Below, in pieces: positions 58,194 to 64,000 of a stretch of DNA of 64,000 nt. The stretch covers positions 62,001-126,000 of the forward strand of contig NC_018948.1 of NCBI RefSeq assembly GCF_000304475.1. The letters are read 5' to 3'. The DNA comes from Kazachstania africana CBS 2517. Its lineage: Eukaryota > Ascomycota > Saccharomycetes > Saccharomycetales > Saccharomycetaceae. The notes beneath the pieces are model-generated. The model was given only the letters and a program-made list of their open reading frames with translations. It was not told the DNA's origin and did no database searches. Position numbers and translations under genes: made by a program. Position 1 is the stretch's first letter. Every line of letters begins with the position of its first letter.

Positions 58194-60275
58194 TTAATCA
58201 AGGTCAACATCACCTTCAGCGTCAGCGGTTTCTTCCTTGGCTTCAGCTTCGGCTTTTCTTTGGGCAGCTAACTTAGCAGCTAAGTCAGCCATTTGGGAAG
58301 CTTCTTGCTTAGCTCTCAAAGCTTGCTTCTTTTCTTCTTCCTTAGCTAAGTATCTACCTCTGATAACGTTACCTATGGATGCTAATTCTTCGTATTTAGC
58401 AATGTACTTGGCCTTAATGGAATCGTAACCGTCGTCGTATAACCATTCTTCAGCCTTGGATAACATACCAGTTAGTTTAGTCTTTTCTTGTTCAGAGGCA
58501 AATGGAGCGTATTCTTCTTCTAACTTACCACGTAAAGTGTAAATATATTCTTCTAAAGCGTTTTTACGGTCTTCAGTTTCGAAAACTAATTTGTCTTGAG
58601 CAGTTAATTCATTTTCCTTTTCGATTAATTCATTCAATGAAGAAGCATTTAGGGCAAATGTATGTGGAGTGATTGTTAAAGTATCCTTCTTGACAGTCTT
58701 GGTGACTTCCTTGAATTCAGGTTCAGCATCTTCTGGAGCATCATCAGGTAATGGAATTTCTTCCTTGACAATGATGTCCTCTAAAGTGTAAGCTTCTTCA
58801 ATGATGTGTAAACCAGATGGGTCACATCTCAACTTTAATTTAACTGGGATAGATTCTTGACCTTCAGCAAGTTGAACACCTGAGATATCCCACCTGGCGA
58901 TTTCGACAGGAACATCCTTTGGTAGTTGGTCCTTGTCAGTGTATTTAGCTTCCATGGAGAAGTCACCAGTACGGTGTAAAGTGATCATTTTGGTGGATGG
59001 GAAACTGGAGTTGACTGGGAAGACTTCTAAGTGATCTTCATCTTCAACTTGCTTGTCCCAAGAGTATGAAACAGATAATGGGTGAATATCTTCGAATTTG
59101 AATGGTCTGACTCTTAAAGTTGGAGAGTGAATAGCACAGATGAAAGCAGCACCCTTAGCAATAGCTTCATCTTGGTTTAAAGTGGTGGATAATGGTTTAC
59201 CGAAAGCATCAGAGATAGATTGCTTTAGAGTTGGGATACGAGTAGTACCACCAATTAATTCGACGTAATCGACTTCTTCGGCAGAGATGTTAGCTTGAGC
59301 TAAAGCTCTAGTGACAGGGTCAGTGACACGTTCTAATAATGGCTTAACTAATTCTTCTAATTCCTCACGGGTCATTTGAGAAGAAACATCGACATCGTTC
59401 ATGACAGATTCGACAGAGAATGGAGCAGCAGTGTTAGCAGATAAGACTTTCTTTAACTTTTCAGCAGCAGTTAAAATTCTGTTATAAGCCTTTGGATTTT
59501 CTCTAATGTCAATCTTGTATTTACCTTTGAATTCATCAGCGAAATGTTCAGTGATAGCACGGTCAAAGTCTCTACCACCGAAATGTTTATCGTAAGCAGT
59601 ACCTAAGACCTTTAATTCACCTTTCTTGAATGCCATGATGGAACAGGTGTAAGAAGAGTGACCAATGTCCACTAAAGCGACGATTCTTGGTTTTTCTTCA
59701 CCTTCTGGTAAATCGGTCTTGAAAACACCGTAAGAAACACCGGCAGCGGTGATATCGTTAACGATTCTGACAGGGTTTAAACCAGCAACTCTGACAGCGT
59801 CAGCCATGGCGTAACGTTGTTCTTCAGAGTACCAAGCTGGGACAGCGACACAAACATCGGTCAAATTGGCCTTAGTTTCGTCAATGACAGTGTGCTTGAC
59901 TTTGTCAATAAACATACCAGTTAATTGGACAGCAGAGTAAGTTTGTTGTTCACCGGCGAATCTGACTTGAGCACCGATCTTACCGTCATCTAATTTAACT
60001 AATTTGGAAGTGAAAAATTTAGATTCTTGTTCAAAATCTTCATCATCGTAATTTAAACCGACAATTCTCTTTAAGTTTGTAACGGTGTTCTTGATGTTAG
60101 AAGTCTGCTTGGTCTTACCAGTTTCACCCAAGTATCTGTTTTTTGGACCAAAACCAACGACAGATGGAGTGGAACGGTTAGAAACTTCATTGACAACGAT
60201 GTCAATACCTCTGTTTCTGGCAACAGCTAAAACGGAGTTATCGTTACCTAAATCTAAACCAAATGGAGTACTCAT
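58194..60275 (-). CDS. SSE2: Hsp110 chaperone and Hsp70 nucleotide exchange factor (SSE2 position)
   Basis: Hsp110 releases ADP from Hsp70 (Ssa, Ssb) and holds unfolded protein in the cytosol. The 693-residue protein, equal in length to Sse1/Sse2, begins [20 protein letters not shown]. It has the Hsp70-type ATPase domain (about 1-390; [31 protein letters not shown]), the beta substrate-like domain with an acidic insert ([13 protein letters not shown]) and the helical lid ending EGDVDLD. Codon bias is strong (TTA leucine), suggesting high basal expression, and a perfect heat-shock element lies upstream. Neighbours NPL4, SEC66 and SMY2 match YBR170C-172C, so the locus is SSE2; the role may be closer to SSE1. 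ATG preferred over a GTG just upstream. Confidence 0.94.
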   Translation of the reverse strand: MSTPFGLDLGNDNSVLAVARNRGIDIVVNEVSNRSTPSVVGFGPKNRYLGETGKTKQTSNIKNTVTNLKRIVGLNYDDEDFEQESKFFTSKLVKLDDGKIGAQVRFAGEQQTYSAVQLTGMFIDKVKHTVIDETKANLTDVCVAVPAWYSEEQRYAMADAVRVAGLNPVRIVNDITAAGVSYGVFKTDLPEGEEKPRIVALVDIGHSSYTCSIMAFKKGELKVLGTAYDKHFGGRDFDRAITEHFADEFKGKYKIDIRENPKAYNRILTAAEKLKKVLSANTAAPFSVESVMNDVDVSSQMTREELEELVKPLLERVTDPVTRALAQANISAEEVDYVELIGGTTRIPTLKQSISDAFGKPLSTTLNQDEAIAKGAAFICAIHSPTLRVRPFKFEDIHPLSVSYSWDKQVEDEDHLEVFPVNSSFPSTKMITLHRTGDFSMEAKYTDKDQLPKDVPVEIARWDISGVQLAEGQESIPVKLKLRCDPSGLHIIEEAYTLEDIIVKEEIPLPDDAPEDAEPEFKEVTKTVKKDTLTITPHTFALNASSLNELIEKENELTAQDKLVFETEDRKNALEEYIYTLRGKLEEEYAPFASEQEKTKLTGMLSKAEEWLYDDGYDSIKAKYIAKYEELASIGNVIRGRYLAKEEEKKQALRAKQEASQMADLAAKLAAQRKAEAEAKEETADAEGDVDLD

Positions 60276-60455
60276 CACTAATATAGTATGTTTCCTGGAT
60301 TATAACAATATTTGATTACGCTTATAAATTACAAACCAAACCGTTATTATATACACTACACTCTAATTTTTCAATGGTCATCTGCTGCAATGACAAACTT
60401 AAAAAGAAAGAAAATCGTAAAAATTTTCAACTGTTCGTGCAAAGTGACAGACCTC

Positions 60456-60468
60456 GAAGCTTCTAGAA
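60456..60468. promoter_or_regulatory. Heat-shock element of the SSE gene
   Basis: GAAGCTTCTAGAA: three perfect alternating nGAAn/nTTCn units, the Hsf1 consensus, about 180 bp upstream of the SSE start. The rest of the 338-bp gap up to NPL4 shows no gene. Confidence 0.8.
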
Positions 60469-60613
60469 AAATCGACTTCGATGGGCAGATGAAGTTGATG
60501 GGAATGGCGAGTTTGAAGGCCAGTGGACGGTCAGATGGCCGGTTTGGGGCGTTTGGTAGATGTGCATGTGTATTGAGATGTATATACTCGAGTATGTAGT
60601 GGACGGGGGTCCG

Positions 60614-62359
60614 TTAGGCGGCACTTTCTTGCAAAATCATGATGAGAGTCTGCCAGCCCGGTGTGGTGGTCAATTGCAGGAGGGGCTCTTCAAAATCTGT
60701 GTTTCCCGAGGCCTTCACTAGTAGGTCCCACTCTTCTTCCGACAGGATCTGTAGAGTGTGTATGTAGAGAAGGAGATGGAAATTCGAGATTTGATCGTGC
60801 AGAACGTTGAAATCGCCCCCGACACTGGCATTGTAAAGGTATCTTTTCAACTCGGTATAGTCCTGAGACTGTCCCATGGACTGTCTGTTGGCCCATGGGA
60901 ATCCCTTCGTTTGGATGAATCTGGCATTGGATTGAGTGTCAGTCTTGGGGAAACCGTGCGTTAACGAGACTAGTAAATAATCCACGGGAAACGCTGGCTT
61001 TGCATTCTCTTTCACCGTGGTACCGTATTCGTTCACTTTCATGTAGAAAATCTCAGGAACGTATCTTTCTGTGGTTGTATCGTTGATGTATGCCATAGAT
61101 GGGTGTGTAGATCCGCTGATCATACCTGCATCAACCAATGCTTCTGCTTCTTTCGACACTTGGTAACTAGTAATGTCAATCTCTCCTTCCAAATTACCGG
61201 AAACTACACATGTAACAAATTTTGATGAGAAAACCCCTTGTTCACTGTACTTACAAACATTTGGATGCTCGAGTTGATGTTTCGCCGCCATTATAATTTC
61301 CAATGATGATAGAAAGAACGAATCCTTATGTCTCTTGGCAAACACAGAACCATCACCATTACCTGCATCAGATAAATCTGTGAAGATAAGGCCGATGCAC
61401 GTTAGACCCATTCTGTTTGCTAGCGAGAGAACATGCTGAATTTCTTCTTTAACTTGTACAACGTCCATAGTCAACCCATCTTGTTCATCATGCTGAGGTG
61501 GCTCATAGATGGCCTCTACGACGGCTTTCATCCCTAAAGGCGTGGCATCGTATCTTTTGTACGAACCGAAGAGATAGCCAAACCTTTGCATACCAGTGAA
61601 CCTCCAGGATTCGATAAATTCATTAATCAATTCACTCTTTTGGAATTCGACATGATCGACCATTCTAAACTCTTGTAATTGTAAAGTGATCGCAGAAGGT
61701 TGACATTTTGAACAAATACCGCGAGGCCATGGTTCGTGGCCATTTCTGCAACCTTTATCGATCTTAAAATCTGGTTGTGATAAGGGAGCAATATATGAGC
61801 TACCGCTAGATTTCTTATTCGTGGTCTCATTCAATTTCTTCAAATAGGAATGATACGAGATATGCTTGAACTTGTTCTCCTCGTGATATTCTTTATCCCA
61901 TGGTGGCAAGGGAGAGCAATACTCACACATACCCTTATCACCATGCTTACAGAGATGCGATCTTTCCCTTGGAATCAAACCTTCTTCCTTCTCCAGTTCT
62001 TCATCTATCGCCAATTCCTTCACGTCCAGCGGACCATTGACATTAGTAGGAGTGATATTGATTGAAGCCTGCATGCTACTCGAATGTGGCGTTTCATCAC
62101 CTGCGGCCCCCTCTGATTTGGCCTGGAAAGTAATATACACAATATCACCATGGTTGAGCCCCAAGTCACCCACTGATCTTTCCATCAACACCACTGCAGG
62201 CTCACCAACTTCACCTGGATTGTGAGACACACTAAAAGTAGATGGGTCTGCAGCAGGACTTAATTGTGGCAATAACTTTTCCAATAAAGAACCGAATGCA
62301 TCCGTTTTTTCACAGGATACCCTGTGCATACCATCCTTTGATCTGAATCTAATCAACAT
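60614..62359 (-). CDS. NPL4: Cdc48-Ufd1-Npl4 ubiquitin adaptor Npl4
   Basis: With Ufd1 recruits ubiquitylated proteins to the Cdc48 ATPase for ERAD and chromatin extraction. The 581-residue protein (580 in S. cerevisiae) has an N-terminal ubiquitin-like domain (MLIRFRSKDGMHRVSCEK), zinc-binding motifs (HLCKHGDKGMCEYCSPLPPW; GHEPWPRGICSKCQPSA), an inactive MPN domain (HVEFQKSELINEFIESWRFT, FGYLFGSYKRYDATPLG, IGLIFTDL) and the C-terminal Npl4 domain. All landmarks are collinear with the family. Confidence 0.96.
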   Translation of the reverse strand: MLIRFRSKDGMHRVSCEKTDAFGSLLEKLLPQLSPAADPSTFSVSHNPGEVGEPAVVLMERSVGDLGLNHGDIVYITFQAKSEGAAGDETPHSSSMQASINITPTNVNGPLDVKELAIDEELEKEEGLIPRERSHLCKHGDKGMCEYCSPLPPWDKEYHEENKFKHISYHSYLKKLNETTNKKSSGSSYIAPLSQPDFKIDKGCRNGHEPWPRGICSKCQPSAITLQLQEFRMVDHVEFQKSELINEFIESWRFTGMQRFGYLFGSYKRYDATPLGMKAVVEAIYEPPQHDEQDGLTMDVVQVKEEIQHVLSLANRMGLTCIGLIFTDLSDAGNGDGSVFAKRHKDSFFLSSLEIIMAAKHQLEHPNVCKYSEQGVFSSKFVTCVVSGNLEGEIDITSYQVSKEAEALVDAGMISGSTHPSMAYINDTTTERYVPEIFYMKVNEYGTTVKENAKPAFPVDYLLVSLTHGFPKTDTQSNARFIQTKGFPWANRQSMGQSQDYTELKRYLYNASVGGDFNVLHDQISNFHLLLYIHTLQILSEEEWDLLVKASGNTDFEEPLLQLTTTPGWQTLIMILQESAA

Positions 62360-62566
62360 CGTATCAGTAGGTCTGGTTTTATAGTAGCCTTTAGTTATAA
62401 TTTTACTATACTTGGCTCTTCCCTGCTAATATCAACTTTTTCTTGATATGCGATCTCTATAAATGAAAGAAAAAAGCTTTGTTGGCATCAAGAGTTTTTG
62501 AAAAATTACATGTATTAAAACACTACAAGTCAATACCAGATCCTCGATCGAAAGAAGATTCTAACG

Positions 62567-63214
62567 ATGGATAGTGACTCTACGTTCAATGGGACGTTTA
62601 ACGGCAGTAATAATACATATTCAAACGGGACATTTTTCGAATTCAATGAAGAGAAAGTAGAAACAATTCCACTTTCGTTCTACACACCATTCGTCTACGC
62701 TGCTATCGTGGTTATATCACTATGGATTTTCTCAATGTACCATAAAAGAGATCAAATTAAGAAAATGAGCGAGTTGGCCTCTATATTCGACGAACACGAT
62801 GCAAGAGACTTGTATTTCGAAGTTAAAGAGATGGCTGATGAAAAGAAAGTTCATGAAAAGGTAATCAAAGCTGCACTTTTGAATAGAGGTGCTGAAGCCA
62901 TCAGACGTTCATTCAAATTGAAGGAAATGGCTCCTCAAATTGAAGTACTATATAAAAATGGATCAGTTGGTGATGAATACTGGCAGCGTTATCAAACTGA
63001 AATTAAGCTAAATGAAGTTGAATTCAAAGAAACCATCCAGGAAGCTGAGTCTCTTCAATCTGGTTGGGCTCAAAATTTCGTAGTTTTATGCCGAGAAATT
63101 TGTTTTAATCAAGCATTAATGAGACGTTACCAATCTATCCTAAAACGTAAACAAGTTTGCATTTCAGAATGGGAATTGAACATCGCCAATGATGGTAGAC
63201 TCATCACCGCTTAG
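62567..63214 (+). CDS. SEC66: Sec63 complex subunit Sec66 (Sec71)
   Basis: Subunit of the Sec62/63 complex for post-translational ER translocation. The 215-residue protein (206 in S. cerevisiae) has a short lumenal N-terminus with several N-glycosylation sequons (NGT, NGS, NNT, NGT), one membrane segment ([17 protein letters not shown] at about 43-60) and a cytosolic helical domain (KAALLNRGAEAIRRSFKLKE). Divergent from NPL4 across about 207 bp. Confidence 0.94.
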   Translation: MDSDSTFNGTFNGSNNTYSNGTFFEFNEEKVETIPLSFYTPFVYAAIVVISLWIFSMYHKRDQIKKMSELASIFDEHDARDLYFEVKEMADEKKVHEKVIKAALLNRGAEAIRRSFKLKEMAPQIEVLYKNGSVGDEYWQRYQTEIKLNEVEFKETIQEAESLQSGWAQNFVVLCREICFNQALMRRYQSILKRKQVCISEWELNIANDGRLITA

Positions 63215-63348
63215 GTGCCATATTAATGTTGGCCTCTCAAAATATAGATTCAAATATAATTGAAGAAGATAACTACAAAATGGAAATTTAATACACTGTA
63301 CAAAATTGTTGAACTAATTTTTTCTAGATATACATTTCAAAAAGACCT

Positions 63349-64000
63349 CTAAGATCTTCTACCTTTTTTCTTGCTCACTACCTGGAACTCCCAGTCATCA
63401 GCATTACCTTCTGGTAATGCAAGTGCTTCACTCCAACTCAATGGATCGTTCACTTCCTTTTCGCAGGCAACCCTTCTCTTGACAAATTCAGTTGCAAACC
63501 TTCTACCATCCATCATAGAACTATTTGAATAGATAGTATCAGCAATAATTTCTTTTGCTTCTGGACCGGCAGGCAAACTCAAAAGGACTTCCAATACATT
63601 AGTTGCTGTGATACCTTGATTTAATTTCATTTGAGACTTGCACCATTTTAAGAAATCTCTACGTAGGGAAATTGAGGCATTACCTGGATATGCAGCTGGA
63701 ATTGACGCAGCAACTGGTGTACTTTTGACTTTTAAGCCAGGGATACTAGTAGATGAACCAATTTGCCTCGTTGAATTTTTATTTGTTGTCATGGCAGATT
63801 TCGATGATACAGTAGTCCATGCGTTGTTATTTGCATTGCTAGAAACAGTTGTCGTAGCAGTTTTAGTTTTACTGGTACGTTGAACTTGTTCCCAAATCTT
63901 CTTTTGCTCTTCAATAAAACTTGGATCCTCAAATTCTTTTGCTACGGGGGTAATGGACGCCTTTGCTGTGGTGGGTGACGACTTAATAGGCAACTTCTTC
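63349..64000 (-). CDS. SMY2: GYF-domain protein Smy2, C-terminal part (gene runs off the right edge)
   Basis: Smy2 and its duplicate Syh1 are GYF-domain proteins linked to COPII traffic and translation-coupled mRNA control. Only about 217 C-terminal codons are visible; the frame is open through the window edge, so the GYF domain lies outside. Visible: FEDPSFIEEQKKIWEQVQRT, a Ser/Thr/Asn-rich linker, and a helical C-terminal domain (RRDFLKWCKSQMKLNQGITA, VLEVLLSLPAGPEAKEIIAD, RFATEFVKRRV) ending DDWEFQVVSKKKGRRS, the typical GIGYF/Smy2 tail. Position after SEC66 indicates SMY2 over SYH1. Confidence 0.85.
   Translation of the reverse strand, partial: KKLPIKSSPTTAKASITPVAKEFEDPSFIEEQKKIWEQVQRTSKTKTATTTVSSNANNNAWTTVSSKSAMTTNKNSTRQIGSSTSIPGLKVKSTPVAASIPAAYPGNASISLRRDFLKWCKSQMKLNQGITATNVLEVLLSLPAGPEAKEIIADTIYSNSSMMDGRRFATEFVKRRVACEKEVNDPLSWSEALALPEGNADDWEFQVVSKKKGRRS

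Overview
This window is nuclear DNA of a budding yeast of the family Saccharomycetaceae, from a lineage that went through the whole-genome duplication (WGD). The evidence is a compact AT-rich gene layout, spliceosomal introns with GTATGT donors and exact TACTAAC branch points, and gene order that follows three Saccharomyces cerevisiae segments almost gene for gene. The species is not S. cerevisiae: the proteins are clearly diverged, and the ribosomal protein gene uses TTA for nearly every leucine where S. cerevisiae uses TTG. I place it near Kazachstania/Naumovozyma as a guess only. I see no prokaryotic or viral genes. S. cerevisiae names, gene lengths and gene order used below are recalled knowledge, not searches.

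Block A (1-47.0 kb) corresponds to S. cerevisiae YML075C-YML054C: HMG1 (5' part), a shortened FPR3, RPL6A, TCB3, COG8, DAK1, POB3, ITT1, ERV41, SMA2, ORC1, TEM1, RPS1B, MFT1, PIF1, OGG1, NTE1, two HUG-type small proteins, SML1, CMP2, IMD4 (with snR54 in its intron), CRN1, SPC2 and CYB2. CRN1 lies on the sister WGD segment in S. cerevisiae, so its presence here records different gene loss after the WGD. Block B (48.5-56.8 kb) corresponds to YKL196C-YKL191W: YKT6, MIA40, MST1, SDS22, ACP1, DPH2. Block C (58.2-64 kb) corresponds to YBR169C-YBR172C: the SSE2-position Hsp110, NPL4, SEC66 and SMY2 (3' part). Each junction between blocks holds a tRNA gene (Asn-GTT; intron-containing Lys-TTT) with a decayed LTR-like repeat 100-200 bp upstream, the usual signature of Ty targeting and of breakpoints at tRNA genes.

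The genes are mostly single-copy housekeeping genes: sterol synthesis, ribosome, ER-plasma membrane tethering, Golgi traffic, replication origin recognition, mitotic exit, DNA repair, dNTP control, calcineurin signalling, GTP synthesis, mitochondrial import and translation, ERAD and protein folding. The most unusual items are: (1) an FPR3-position gene reduced to its nucleoplasmin-like histone-chaperone domain; (2) a three-gene run of small ribonucleotide-reductase regulators between NTE1 and CMP2, with two adjacent perfect DNA dyads upstream of the middle gene; (3) GC-rich islands of about 250-300 bp between the Rap1 site and the coding start of both ribosomal protein genes; (4) the tRNA/LTR pairs at both synteny breaks.
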